A DNA stretch of 64,000 nt from CAZHTS01 sp964535315 (GTDB taxonomy: Bacteria; Chloroflexota; Anaerolineae; Anaerolineales; Anaerolineaceae). Shown here one piece after another: positions 49,495 to 58,076 of the stretch. The notes below the pieces were generated by a model. That model was not told the origin of the DNA. It saw only the letters and a list, made by a program, of their open reading frames with translations, and searched no databases. How positions within the stretch are numbered: the first letter of the stretch is position 1; the number at the start of each line of letters is the position of its first letter. The stretch is taken from the NCBI GenBank assembly GCA_964535315.1, contig CAZHTS010000007.1, positions 1 through 64,000 on the forward strand, given 5' to 3'. The position numbers and the translations under genes are program-made.

Positions 49495-50481
49495 TCAATA
49501 GGGGATGCGGCTGATGCGCGCCAGTTTTTCCAGGCGGTGGGTCGATTCGATTTTGCGGATGGTGCCGGTCAGGCCGCGCATCACCAGGCTCTGGGTGCGG
49601 GCGCCGTTGGCAAAGTAATCCACACCGCGCAGCAGGTCGCCGTTGGTGATGCCGGTGATGGCGAAGAAGACGTCGTCCGAGGCCACCAGGTCGTTGATGG
49701 TCAGCACCTTGTCGAAATCGACGCCCATCTCCTGGCCGCGCCGGCGTTCTTCTTCCGAGCGGGCGTACAGTTTACCCTGGATGTTGCCGCCCATGCAGCG
49801 CAGGGCGCAGGCTGCCAGCACGCCCTCGGGCGTGCCGCCGATGCCCAGCAGCAGATCGATGCCGGTGTCGGGCCAGCTGGTCATGATGGCCCCGGCCACA
49901 TCGCCGTCGGGGATGAGGCGGATGCGGGCGCCGCAGCGGCGCACTTCCTGGATCAATTCGGCGTGGCGCGGCCGGTCGAGAATGATCACGGTCATGTCTT
50001 CCACTTTTTCGCCGCGCGCCCTTGCCACGGCCTTGAGGTTGTCCTCGACGGGTTTTTCGATGTCGATGGCGTCGTGCGCTTCGGGGCCGACGGCGATCTT
50101 ATGCATGTAGACGAACGGGCCGGGGTTGAACATGGTGCCGCGCGGCGCCAGGGCGACGGTGGCCAGCGAGTTCCACTGACCGTGCGCCAGCGGGCGGGTG
50201 CCGTCGATCGGGTCGACGGCGATATCCACCTGGGGGTGGTCGCCGCTGCCGAGGTGCTCGCCGTTATACAACATGGGCGCTTCGTCCTTTTCCCCCTCGC
50301 CGATCACGATCACGCCATCCATGCGGATGGTGTTGAGGATCAGCCGCATGGCGTCTACGGCTGCCTTGTCGGCGGCGTTCTTATCGCCGCGGCCCATAAA
50401 GCGGCCGGCCGCCAGGGCCGCCGCTTCGGTGACGCGCACGAGTTCAAGCGCCAGATTACGGGTGGGTCGGGTAACTTCCAT
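49495..50481 (-). CDS. glpX: Fructose-1,6-bisphosphatase class II
   Basis: A 328-residue GlpX-type phosphatase for gluconeogenesis: fructose 1,6-bisphosphate to fructose 6-phosphate. The metal and substrate motifs are present: GDKNAADKAAVDAMR, VIGEGEKDEAPMLYNGE, DIAVDPIDGTRPLA and GIGGTPEGVLAACALRCMGG. The start at 50481 has AGAGGAG upstream; 35 upstream codons in frame run back into the cdsA end. It follows cdsA by 53 nt in the frr-uppS-cdsA run. Some GlpX proteins in deep-branching bacteria also act on sedoheptulose 1,7-bisphosphate. Confidence 0.95.
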   Translation of the reverse strand: MEVTRPTRNLALELVRVTEAAALAAGRFMGRGDKNAADKAAVDAMRLILNTIRMDGVIVIGEGEKDEAPMLYNGEHLGSGDHPQVDIAVDPIDGTRPLAHGQWNSLATVALAPRGTMFNPGPFVYMHKIAVGPEAHDAIDIEKPVEDNLKAVARARGEKVEDMTVIILDRPRHAELIQEVRRCGARIRLIPDGDVAGAIMTSWPDTGIDLLLGIGGTPEGVLAACALRCMGGNIQGKLYARSEEERRRGQEMGVDFDKVLTINDLVASDDVFFAITGITNGDLLRGVDYFANGARTQSLVMRGLTGTIRKIESTHRLEKLARISRIPY

Positions 50482-50534
50482 CGTTTCTCTCCTCTTCCGG
50501 GTTGTAAAAAACGGCGGGAGAGCTTCCCGCCGGT

Positions 50535-51341
50535 TTACCAGAACCAGACGATCAGATAGTAACCGATGATGACTGCCCAGAGCCACGAATCGATGCGATC
50601 GAGGATGCCGCCATGCCCGGGCAGGATGCGGCTGGTGTCTTTGACGCCAAATTGCCGCTTGAGCATGCTTTCTCCCAGGTCACCCAAGGGGGTCAATATC
50701 GCAATGACGACGCCCACCAACAGGCCGCGCAAGGGGGTGATGGCGGGCGTGTAGTTCTGCCAGACGGCGGCCAACGCCGCACTGAGCAGCGCCGCGCTGG
50801 CGACCCCGCCCAGGTATCCTTCCCAGCTTTTATGTGGACTGCAACGAGGGGCCAGTTTATGCCGCCCGAAACGACGCCCGATGAAGAAGGCGCCCGAGTC
50901 GGCGAACCATACCGCCGGCAGTACCAGTAACATCCACCACAGGCCATCGTTCAGGTTGCGCAGCGAGATGAGATACGATCCCAGCCAGCCCACGTAGACG
51001 ATGCCGCCCACGGTGATGACGAAGTCGCTGGCGGGTTTGTCGATGCCGCGTTCGTAATGAAAAACGTGTACGCCCATGGCAATCAATGTTAGAAAGCTTA
51101 ACAGCGCCTCGCCGCCGGTGAAGCCCTGCCATGCGCGCAGCAAGACCATCAGCACCGTGCCGCCGATCAAAACCACCGCCGAGGGGGCGTATCCCCCCTG
51201 GCGGAACATGCGCCAGAATTCCCAGGCTGCCAGGCCAAGCGCCAGGGCGATCAGGGCGGTGTAAGCCCAGCCGCCCAATACAATCAGCGCCACCACGACC
51301 GGCGCCAGTACAGCCACAACCAACAGACGTTGGATCAGCAT
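50535..51341 (-). CDS. cdsA: Phosphatidate cytidylyltransferase
   Basis: A 268-residue membrane enzyme making CDP-diacylglycerol from phosphatidate and CTP. It has about seven hydrophobic helices and the C-terminal signature region KSWEGYLGGVASAALL...GDLGESMLKRQFGVKD, with the Asp pair binding the metal. The start at 51341 lies 8 nt after uppS; the long upstream frame overlaps uppS and has no similarity. Confidence 0.93.
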   Translation of the reverse strand: MLIQRLLVVAVLAPVVVALIVLGGWAYTALIALALGLAAWEFWRMFRQGGYAPSAVVLIGGTVLMVLLRAWQGFTGGEALLSFLTLIAMGVHVFHYERGIDKPASDFVITVGGIVYVGWLGSYLISLRNLNDGLWWMLLVLPAVWFADSGAFFIGRRFGRHKLAPRCSPHKSWEGYLGGVASAALLSAALAAVWQNYTPAITPLRGLLVGVVIAILTPLGDLGESMLKRQFGVKDTSRILPGHGGILDRIDSWLWAVIIGYYLIVWFW

Positions 51342-51349
51342 GTTCCGTT

Positions 51350-52084
51350 TCAGGCAGAATCCTGGTTGGAGACCCGCCCGTAGCGGCGGTTGCGCTGTTC
51401 GTAGGCCTGCAGGGCCTTGAACAATTCTTCCTTGCCGAAATCTGGCCAATAACTGGGGGTGACGTACCATTCGGTGTAGGCGCCCTGCCAGATGAGGAAG
51501 TTGCTCAAACGCATCTCGCCTGAAGTGCGGACGATCAGGTCGGGGTCGGGCACACCCGAGGTGAACAGATAACGACTGACCGTTTCCTCGTTCACCTCTT
51601 CCGGCTTGAGCCCGTCGGTGATCATGCTGCGAATAGCGCACACGATCTCGTCGCGGCCGCCATAATTGAACGCCACGCACAGGATCAGGCGGGTGTTATG
51701 CCGGGTCACCTCAACCGCGTGCAGCACCTTGTCGCGCAGGGCGGGGGGCAGCCCGTCCAGACGACCGATGTGGCGCAACTGCACACCCTCTTCGTTCAGC
51801 TCGCCTAATTCACGTTCGATGACGTTTTCAATAATTTGCATCAAACCTTCCACCTCGTCGCTGGGGCGGCCCCAGTTTTCGGTCGAGAAGGCGTAAATGG
51901 TCAGGTATTGGATGCCAAATTCGACACAGGAGCGAATGACCCGGCGTAAATTTTCAGTGCCGGCGCGGTGGCCGGCCAGACGCGGCATACCACGGCTGGC
52001 GGCCCAACGCCCGTTGCCATCCATGATCACAGCAACGTGGCGCGGAATTTTGGTTAGCGCTTCTTTGTTGGGAAGGCTGGTCAT
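51350..52084 (-). CDS. uppS: Isoprenyl (undecaprenyl) diphosphate synthase
   Basis: A 244-residue cis-prenyltransferase that makes the polyprenyl carrier for cell-wall precursors. Canonical motifs: HVAVIMDGNGRWA with the catalytic Asp, GHRAGTENLRR, YLTIYAFSTENW, and the C-terminal DLIVRTSGEMRLSNFLIWQGAYTE. Flanked by frr and cdsA in the common bacterial order. Confidence 0.96.
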   Translation of the reverse strand: MTSLPNKEALTKIPRHVAVIMDGNGRWAASRGMPRLAGHRAGTENLRRVIRSCVEFGIQYLTIYAFSTENWGRPSDEVEGLMQIIENVIERELGELNEEGVQLRHIGRLDGLPPALRDKVLHAVEVTRHNTRLILCVAFNYGGRDEIVCAIRSMITDGLKPEEVNEETVSRYLFTSGVPDPDLIVRTSGEMRLSNFLIWQGAYTEWYVTPSYWPDFGKEELFKALQAYEQRNRRYGRVSNQDSA

Positions 52085-52099
52085 AGATTGTACTGGCGG

Positions 52100-52657
52100 T
52101 TAAACCTCCAGAATCTCCTTTTGTTTTCGGTCTCCGATTGCGTCGATCTGCTGGATCATGCGATCGGTCAGTTTTTGCAGTTCTTCTTCGCCGCGTTTGA
52201 GATCGTCTTCCGAGATCATCTTTTCGTGCTCAAATTCGCGCAGTTCTTTCACCAGATCGCGGCGCACGTTGCGAATGGCCACGCGCCCTTCTTCGGCGCG
52301 GTTGTGTACCACTTTGACCAGATCGCGGCGGCGTTCTTCGGTAAGCGGCGGAAGATTCAGCCGGATGACCTTACCATCGTTGTTCGGGGTGAGGCCCAAT
52401 TCCGAAGCCAGGATGGCGCGCTCGATGGTTTTCAGCGTGGACGGGTCGAACGGACGAATGAGCAGGGCGCGCGCTTCTGGGACGCTGATGGTGGCCAGCT
52501 GCATGAGAGGGGTCGCGACGCCATAATATTCAACCTGCAGGCGTTCCACCAGCGCCGGGCTGGCCCGGCCGGTGCGAATGCCCGACAGATCCAGTTCCAG
52601 GGCTTCGATTGCGCCTTTCATGCGCGTTTCAGCGTCTTTGATGGTTTCCTTTATCAC
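52100..52657 (-). CDS. frr: Ribosome recycling factor
   Basis: A 185-residue protein that splits post-termination ribosomes with EF-G. The family pattern is complete: MKGAIEALELDLSGIRTGRASPALVERLQVEYYG, then LPPLTEERRRDLVKVV and VRRDLVKELREFE. The start is GTG with AAGGAGG 5 nt upstream. The usual upstream partners rpsB, tsf and pyrH are not present; a 250-bp non-coding stretch lies upstream instead. Confidence 0.97.
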   Translation of the reverse strand: MIKETIKDAETRMKGAIEALELDLSGIRTGRASPALVERLQVEYYGVATPLMQLATISVPEARALLIRPFDPSTLKTIERAILASELGLTPNNDGKVIRLNLPPLTEERRRDLVKVVHNRAEEGRVAIRNVRRDLVKELREFEHEKMISEDDLKRGEEELQKLTDRMIQQIDAIGDRKQKEILEV

Positions 52658-52848
52658 GGTGCCTCCTTCGATCTATTCGTGCTACTCGGCATCTTGCTGT
52701 TTGAGGGCAGCCGGGCGAACCGGTCCATACCCGATCTACCACGGTGGGATGGCTTAAGGATACCTCAAATTCCGGGAAAAATCCACCGTAAGACAAAAAC
52801 TGGTTCTTTAACCGTGCTTAATCAAAAGCTGATGAGATCTTTACCGTT

Positions 52849-52871
52849 TCTTTACTTTTATTCGCTACAGT
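52849..52871 (+). promoter_or_regulatory. Promoter-like element, copy 1
   Basis: TCTTTAC-TTTTATTCG-CTACAGT, closely matching an element at 53705-53728; TACAGT may be the -10. It precedes the 54-residue membrane protein gene. Confidence 0.4.
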
Positions 52872-52906
52872 AAGACCACAGACATTGATTGTGGATGGAG
52901 GAGAGA

Positions 52907-53071
52907 ATGGATCAATTACGATATGCGGCTTTGCGCACTTTCCTGACCCCGTTGTGGTATGTGTTTTTGCCGCTGGGGCTGCTGCTGGCCATGCTCAGCC
53001 GGCCGCGTGGGGCCTGGGGGTTGTTACGCGGCTGGTGGGCCGGCCGTTTTCAGTGGGGCGCTTATGAGTAG
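52907..53071 (+). CDS. Small membrane protein coupled to the PAP2 gene
   Basis: A 54-residue protein with one hydrophobic helix (FLTPLWYVFLPLGLLLAML) followed by a Trp/Arg-rich tail (LLRGWWAGRFQWGAYE). GGAGG lies 5 nt before the ATG and the stop overlaps the PAP2 gene start by 8 nt, so the two are translationally coupled. Unknown function; perhaps a subunit or modulator of the phosphatase. Confidence 0.65.
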   Translation: MDQLRYAALRTFLTPLWYVFLPLGLLLAMLSRPRGAWGLLRGWWAGRFQWGAYE

Positions 53072-53792
53072 AAGCGCACGTTTGGCGTTGCTGCTGCTGG
53101 TGGGGGCGGCGGCCTGCCTGTATTTCCCGTTGAACCGGTTGCTTTCAGGTGGCTATAATTTACAACTTCCCCTGGATGCCTGGGTGCCGGTGCTGCCGGT
53201 TTTTGCCGTGCCCTATTTGCTCTGCCTGCCGTACTGGTTGATTTTTTTTGTCATCGCTGCCTGGAGGATGGAGGATGGCGTCTTCCGGCCCTTTATGTTG
53301 GGCTCTCTGTTTGCCATCCTGGTCGCCACCGCTTTCTATATCTTCCTGCCCACCTATACCGACCGGCCATTGCTGGCAGGAGGAGGTTGGGCGATGGGCC
53401 TGTTGCGCCAGATTTACGCCAACGATCAGGCGTATAACGCCTTCCCCAGCGGACACGTGCTCTTTACCACCCTGATCGCCCTGTTTGGTGCAGATTGGCG
53501 TCCGGGGTGGGGCAGGCCGCTGGCGGCTTCGGTTGTGCTGGTTATTCTATCTACGTTGTTTACCGGGCAGCACCATGTGGTTGACCCGTTGGGTGGCCTG
53601 GTATTGGCCTGGGGTGGACATCGTTTTGGGTTATGGGCGGAAGCGTGGTGGCGGCCACAGCCTCAGCCCGCACTGGTTGTCGCTGTGCGCCCGTCTTCAT
53701 CAAATCTTTACCCTTTATCCGCTACAATGAGGGTAGCAAATTCGGATCGTGTTCCACAGGGACGTTCCGAGCGTTTTGGAGGTAGACTATGA
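53064..53792 (+). CDS. PAP2-superfamily membrane phosphatase/phosphotransferase
   Basis: A 242-residue membrane protein with about six helices. PAP2 motif 2 is FPSGH (about residue 132) and motif 3 is TGQHHVVDPLGG with the catalytic His and Asp; motif 1 (KxxxxxxRP) is not in its canonical form, as in the inositol-phosphotransferase/sphingomyelin synthase-like subgroup. The substrate is probably a lipid phosphate or polyprenyl diphosphate. The last 30 residues read across the promoter region of the next gene, whose ATG overlaps this stop (ATGA), so the true protein may simply carry a disordered tail. Confidence 0.8.
   Translation: MSRSARLALLLLVGAAACLYFPLNRLLSGGYNLQLPLDAWVPVLPVFAVPYLLCLPYWLIFFVIAAWRMEDGVFRPFMLGSLFAILVATAFYIFLPTYTDRPLLAGGGWAMGLLRQIYANDQAYNAFPSGHVLFTTLIALFGADWRPGWGRPLAASVVLVILSTLFTGQHHVVDPLGGLVLAWGGHRFGLWAEAWWRPQPQPALVVAVRPSSSNLYPLSATMRVANSDRVPQGRSERFGGRL
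53705..53728 (+). promoter_or_regulatory. Promoter-like element, copy 2
   Basis: TCTTTAC-CCTTTATCCG-CTACAAT, with TACAAT as probable -10, inside the 3' end of the PAP2 frame and 61 nt before the next gene. Similar to 52849-52871. Confidence 0.4.
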
Positions 53793-54490
53793 AACGCGCA
53801 ATCAGAATCTTACTGGGGATTGTACTGGTGCTGGGCCTGTTTATGGCCGGGATGTATACCGGAGCGCGTGTGACCCAGGCGCGCATGACCTCTGTGGCGG
53901 CCCTACAGCAGCAGGTCCGACCGCCAGAAAACCGTGGGTGGCAGGACAACCCGCCGCAGAGTCAGGATGGCCAGCCGCAGAATAATGACCGGCCGTCCGA
54001 GAAAGAAGACCGCGGCGGACAGCGCCCGGAGGAGCGGGCGCCATCCTCGAACGGCCCACAGCAGGACGGGCGGCAATCTGGCCGGGATAACGGCCGGGTC
54101 GAACGCCAGCCGCGTTCTGACTGGCGGGCCTATGGCAATCCCGGCAATCCGGGTTTCGGCGGCGGTGCGCCTGCGCCGCGCCAGATGGGGCGTGGCACGG
54201 GCGGGATGCATTTCCTGATGTTCCCGGCCCTGGCCGGCGGCGCTCTGTTCTCGCTGGTTGTATTGGCGCTGGCGGTGTGGGGCGGGATTTCGCTCCTGCG
54301 TCGCGCCCCGGCAAAGGTGGCCGCTCCGGCCGCGGCGGTGGTGAAAACGCAGCCGTGCGCCAGCTGCGGCAAGCCGCTGCAAGCGGACTGGAGCACCTGC
54401 CCGTTCTGCGGCAGCCCGGTACCGCCTGCTGCTGAGGAAGCTTCTACTCCACAGGAGCCCCAGGCCCCAGAGGAGCCGACAGCAGACTGA
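53789..54490 (+). CDS. Membrane protein with C-terminal zinc ribbon
   Basis: A 233-residue protein. An N-terminal helix (IRILLGIVLVLGLFMAGMYTGA) is followed by a long polar region rich in Gln, Arg, Gly and Pro (about 35-140), a second helix (MFPALAGGALFSLVVLALAVWGGISLL), and a zinc ribbon CxxC-x13-CxxC near residue 195 (CASCGKP, CPFCGSP). A Pro/Glu tail ends it. The ribbon probably lies in the cytoplasm. No family function known. GGAGGTAGACT precedes the ATG. Confidence 0.75.
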   Translation: MKRAIRILLGIVLVLGLFMAGMYTGARVTQARMTSVAALQQQVRPPENRGWQDNPPQSQDGQPQNNDRPSEKEDRGGQRPEERAPSSNGPQQDGRQSGRDNGRVERQPRSDWRAYGNPGNPGFGGGAPAPRQMGRGTGGMHFLMFPALAGGALFSLVVLALAVWGGISLLRRAPAKVAAPAAAVVKTQPCASCGKPLQADWSTCPFCGSPVPPAAEEASTPQEPQAPEEPTAD

Positions 54491-54512
54491 CCTCATAACG
54501 CTGTATCCAAAG

Positions 54513-54549
54513 AGCGGCCTCACGGGTCTGCAAGATCTGTGAGGCCGCT
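54513..54549 (+). terminator. Hairpin after the zinc-ribbon gene, dispersed palindrome copy
   Basis: An 11-bp stem (54513-54523 with 54539-54549). There is no T-run, so terminator activity is uncertain; the core matches the palindrome at 49306-49332. Confidence 0.5.
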
Positions 54550-54582
54550 TCTGCGTGAGCGTTCTGTTGCGAGAAAAGATTC

Positions 54583-54608
54583 AACGCAAAGGCGCAAGGA
54601 TGCAAAGG
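54583..54608. repeat. Short GCAAAGG-type tandem units
   Basis: ACGCAAAGGCGCAAGG followed by ATGCAAAGG, three near-identical 7-9 nt units in non-coding DNA. Confidence 0.4.
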
Positions 54609-54621
54609 TTTTGGGGGGATG

Positions 54622-54927
54622 TCAGACCAGCATTAACAGCACGAGGGGGCAGGCCAGGCAGCCGAGCAGCGAGACAACGAGAAAAAGGGCGGCGGCGACG
54701 ATCAACGCCTTTTTGGGCCGGCTGACGAGGAGATAGACCAGGTTCCCGACAAAGAGCGGGGCGCCGCAGCACAGGACGAATACCGCCATTTCAAACATTT
54801 CCGGCGCTTTGCGCGCTCCTGGCTCGGCATCGACCCGCCAGAACAGCAGGTAGAGGGCCACCGAGAGGAGCATTAATCCCCAACCGGCCGCCAGGCCGCC
54901 GGCGCTGAACAGATACCGTAGTTTCAT
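54622..54927 (-). CDS. Small three-helix membrane protein
   Basis: A 101-residue protein with three hydrophobic helices (AGGLAAGWGLMLLSVALYLLF, MAVFVLCCGAPLFVGNLVYLLV, ALIVAAALFLVVSLLGCLACPLVLLML) and four cysteines. It lies 12 nt downstream of the MBL hydrolase gene on the same strand and is probably co-transcribed. No family recognised. Confidence 0.7.
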   Translation of the reverse strand: MKLRYLFSAGGLAAGWGLMLLSVALYLLFWRVDAEPGARKAPEMFEMAVFVLCCGAPLFVGNLVYLLVSRPKKALIVAAALFLVVSLLGCLACPLVLLMLV

Positions 54928-54939
54928 GGGTGCCGCCTT

Positions 54940-55692
54940 TTAATCATCGTAGATTTGATCGTGCCATTCGGCGTGCAGAAAAGGAAGCCGGCAGGCGGCG
55001 CTGGCCTGCGGGTAGGAGATGGGAACCGGGCTTGCCTCGACGGCGCGCAGATAGGATAACCGCTCCTCGATGGCTTCCAGAATAGCTTCTTCGCCGTGCA
55101 GCGCCACGCCATGCGATGGCAGCAGGGTGCAGCGGCGAAAATCTTTGAGTCTTTCCAGGGAGGCGATGTGTTCGGCAAGGCGCGAGCGCTCGACCCACGG
55201 CAGGATGGGGTGGCCCTGGTTGTCGGTCATGATTTCGTCGCCGATGTGCAGCCAGCTATCATCGATCAGGGTGAACAGGTTGCATACGGCATGCCCGGGG
55301 ACGATCAGAAAACGCAGCTGGAAGTCACCGAAGGTCAGTGTTTCGCCGTCGACAGGGGTGCGGTGCGGGTGGAAACTGGCCTGCTCCGCCGGGTCGCAAT
55401 ACAGGTCGAGGGTGGTCTGATAGTACGGGCTGCCCAGGATACACACGCCGGGCAAGACTTTCAGACCGTAGATATGGTCGTCGTGGAAATGCGAGACGAC
55501 GACCAGGCGCGGGGTGATGCCGTTGGCGTTCAGATGCTGGCGCACGGCCTCCGCCTGCACCTGATAGGCGCTGTCGATCAGCAGCGCTTCCTGTCCCGCG
55601 AGCAGGGCGTAGATGTTGTATCCGTAATGCTTACCCGGTTTTGGGGGGAACTGGTAGCAGATCAAGTTGGGGTGGAGGGTGAGGATATCCAT
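54940..55692 (-). CDS. Metallo-beta-lactamase-fold hydrolase
   Basis: A 250-residue MBL-fold protein. The metal motif HxHxDH is SHFHDDH (about residue 75), with later ligands in VPGHAVCN and in HIGDEIM, and a final SHGVALHG. It belongs to the broad glyoxalase II/hydrolase group; the substrate is unknown. I use the methionine of MDILTLHP, 3 nt after AGGAGATC; an ATG 11 codons upstream has no ribosome-binding site. Confidence 0.88.
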   Translation of the reverse strand: MDILTLHPNLICYQFPPKPGKHYGYNIYALLAGQEALLIDSAYQVQAEAVRQHLNANGITPRLVVVSHFHDDHIYGLKVLPGVCILGSPYYQTTLDLYCDPAEQASFHPHRTPVDGETLTFGDFQLRFLIVPGHAVCNLFTLIDDSWLHIGDEIMTDNQGHPILPWVERSRLAEHIASLERLKDFRRCTLLPSHGVALHGEEAILEAIEERLSYLRAVEASPVPISYPQASAACRLPFLHAEWHDQIYDD

Positions 55693-55819
55693 GATCTCCT
55701 GCAAAGTGGGGAATAAATATATCATATCATAGTGGATGTGCGGCGAGAACGCAAAGAGATGCTACAATCAAGGAAAATTAATCGAATCCGGCTATGATTG
55801 TTTCATCAAGGAGCGCAGC

Positions 55820-56881
55820 ATGTCTCATTTATTCGATCCTTTGACGATTCGCTCGGTGACGTTGCGCAATCGCATCGGTGTTTCGCCGATGTGTCAGTAC
55901 AGCTATCAGGACGGCTTCTCCAACGAGTGGCAGTTGATGCATCTGGGCGCCCGCGCCGCGGGCGGGGCGGGGTTGATTATCAGCGAGGCCACCGCCGTGG
56001 AGGCCCGCGGCCGCATCTCGCCTTACGACGTCGGGCTGTGGTCTGACGATCACATCGAGCCGCTGGCGCGGGTGACGCGTCTGATTAAGGCACAGGGGGC
56101 GGTGGCGGGCGTCCAGATTGCCCATGCCGGGCGCAAGGCCTGCCAGCAGCGCCCGTGGGAGGGCGGCAAGGCGCTGCCCCCCGGCGAGGCGCAGTTCTGG
56201 CCGGCGGTGGGGCCGAGCCCCCTGCCCTTTGAGGCCGGCTACCAGACCCCACACGAACTCAGCCGGCCCGAGATCGGCGCGATCCAGGCCGCCTTTGGCG
56301 ATGCGGCCCGGCGCGCCCTGGCCGCCGGGTTTGAATGGCTGGAACTGCACGCCGCCCACGGTTATCTGATCCACAATTTTTATTCGCCGCTTTCCAACCA
56401 GCGCAGCGACGAGTACGGCGGCAGCTTTGAAAACCGTATTCGCTTCCTGCTCGAGACGCTGGCGGTCATTCGCAGGGTGTGGCCCGAACGGCTGCCGCTG
56501 ACCGTGCGAATTTCTGCCAGCGATTGGAGCGAAGGCGGTTGGACGCTGGCCGATTCGATCGATCTGGCCCGCTGTCTGAAAACGGCCGGCGTAGATTTGA
56601 TCGACTGCTCTTCAGGCGGCAACGTCGCCGCCCGTCTGCCGTTGGGGCCCGGTTACCAGGTGCCGTTTGCCGAGGCGCTGCGGCGCGAAGCCGGCATCGC
56701 CACCGCCGCCGTCGGCCTGATCACCGCGCCGGCCCATGCGGACGAAATCGTGCGCAACGGGCGGGCGGACGTGGTGCTGCTGGGCCGCGAGATGCTGCGC
56801 GACCCGCATTGGGCGCTGCATGCCGCCCAGGCATTAAAACAACCGCTGCCCGTCTCTCCTCAATACGCCCGGGCGTTTTAA
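55820..56881 (+). CDS. NADH:flavin oxidoreductase of the Old Yellow Enzyme family (YqjM-like)
   Basis: A 353-residue FMN enzyme that reduces activated C=C bonds. YqjM-group features: RNRIGVSPMCQYS with the redox-tuning Cys, the substrate-binding HAGRKA and HAAHGYLIHNFYSPLSN, and the phosphate-binding AAVGLI/GRADVVLLGREML region. AAGGAG lies 8 nt before the ATG. It stands alone between the divergent MBL gene and the lipoprotein gene. Confidence 0.93.
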   Translation: MSHLFDPLTIRSVTLRNRIGVSPMCQYSYQDGFSNEWQLMHLGARAAGGAGLIISEATAVEARGRISPYDVGLWSDDHIEPLARVTRLIKAQGAVAGVQIAHAGRKACQQRPWEGGKALPPGEAQFWPAVGPSPLPFEAGYQTPHELSRPEIGAIQAAFGDAARRALAAGFEWLELHAAHGYLIHNFYSPLSNQRSDEYGGSFENRIRFLLETLAVIRRVWPERLPLTVRISASDWSEGGWTLADSIDLARCLKTAGVDLIDCSSGGNVAARLPLGPGYQVPFAEALRREAGIATAAVGLITAPAHADEIVRNGRADVVLLGREMLRDPHWALHAAQALKQPLPVSPQYARAF

Positions 56882-56914
56882 GGGCGGGCTCACGACTTCT
56901 TGAAAGGAACAGCT

Positions 56915-58063
56915 ATGTCCGCGAAAACCCGTTTTGTTGTGTTGGCGGTGGGTTCGCTTCTGGCGCTGGCCGTTCTGGCTTGCAACGCCTCGGCGCGTCC
57001 GGCAGCCACCCAACCGGTTGCCATCCCTACCACGGTCAATGTGGAGACCTTGTTGGCGCAGGCCTCGCTTTCCCCCCTGGCGCCGTCACCGGCGGCAGTC
57101 AGTGCGACACCCGCCGGCGCGGCCAGCGAGACCCCCGTCCCGGCCGGGGCGTCGCCCATCCCACCCGTGGAGGCCAGCGCCTCGCCGGCTAACGCCGGTG
57201 CCTCGCCGGCTAACGCCGGTGCCTCGCCGACCAGCACCGTTACCCCCTCGTTGACCCCCACGCAAACGGCCACCTGGACGGCTACGGCCGGTTGTTCGAT
57301 GGGCGTGCAGTTGATCGCCGATGTGACCCTGCCGGGCTATGCCAAGATTGTGGGCGGCGACCCTCAGCAAAAGATCTGGCGTTTTCAGAACGTCGGGGCC
57401 TGCGCCTGGGAGCCCGGCACGCAGCTGGTCTTTGTTTCCGGGTACAAGTTCAGCAGCGTGGGCGCCATCGCCGTGCCCAGCATGCCGCCCGGTACGGTGG
57501 TCGACCTTACCCTGAATTTCAAGGCCCCGGTGACGGTCGGCGCTTACCGTTCCAACTGGCAGATGCAGACCCCCGGCGGGCAGCGCTTTGGCAGCGTCTT
57601 CAGTATTGTCGTCGACGTCATTGCTCCGACGGCCGTGCCTTCCAAGTTTGAGAATGGCTGGCGAATTTATGGGCCGGGCAGCAAGGGGGCGGGTGTGTAC
57701 GCCATCCAGTATCTTCTGACCGAGGAAGGCTATTCGGTCACGATTAACGGCAAGTACGACGACGAGACCGAGGATGCGGTGCGCGATTTCCAGAAAGACA
57801 AAGGGATCACCAAGAACGGCACCGTGGGCAGCAAGACGTGGACGGCGCTGATCAGCGGCCACACCTTGAGCATAGGCGACAGCGGCGCAGCGGTCAAGGC
57901 GGCGCAGCGCCTGCTCAACGCCTACGACGCGGATTTGAAGGTCGACGGCGATTTCGACGATGATGTAGAAGAAGCCGTGCGTGATTTTCAGGACGAGTAT
58001 GAATTGAGCGTCGACGGCGTCATCGGTTCCAAGACCTGGAAGGCGCTGGTCGCCAACCAGTAG
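56915..58063 (+). CDS. Lipoprotein with NBR1-type Ig domain and two peptidoglycan-binding domains
   Basis: A 382-residue lipoprotein (lipobox LAVLAC at about residue 25). A Pro/Ala/Ser/Thr linker with GASPAN units (to about 128) leads to an NBR1-Ig-like domain (about 130-235, QKIWRFQNVGACAWEPGT) and two PG_binding_1 domains (about 250-310 and 320-380, each with AVRDFQ and GxxGSKTW). It probably binds peptidoglycan from the outer face of the membrane. It ends 13 nt before the STAND NTPase gene, so the two are probably co-transcribed. AAAGGAA precedes the ATG. Confidence 0.87.
   Translation: MSAKTRFVVLAVGSLLALAVLACNASARPAATQPVAIPTTVNVETLLAQASLSPLAPSPAAVSATPAGAASETPVPAGASPIPPVEASASPANAGASPANAGASPTSTVTPSLTPTQTATWTATAGCSMGVQLIADVTLPGYAKIVGGDPQQKIWRFQNVGACAWEPGTQLVFVSGYKFSSVGAIAVPSMPPGTVVDLTLNFKAPVTVGAYRSNWQMQTPGGQRFGSVFSIVVDVIAPTAVPSKFENGWRIYGPGSKGAGVYAIQYLLTEEGYSVTINGKYDDETEDAVRDFQKDKGITKNGTVGSKTWTALISGHTLSIGDSGAAVKAAQRLLNAYDADLKVDGDFDDDVEEAVRDFQDEYELSVDGVIGSKTWKALVANQ
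57179..57229 (+). repeat. 21-bp tandem repeat in the lipoprotein linker
   Basis: Two and a half copies of a 21-bp unit encoding ASPANAG. It is identical at DNA level, so it is recent or slippage-prone. Confidence 0.85.
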
Positions 58064-58076
58064 GAGCTGAGGGCCG

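Noticed and set aside
54539..54736. A 65-codon plus-strand frame with TQRRKDAK
   Set aside because: It is translated from the short GCAAAGG repeat and opposite a membrane protein gene; such frames are typical artefacts of this repeat.
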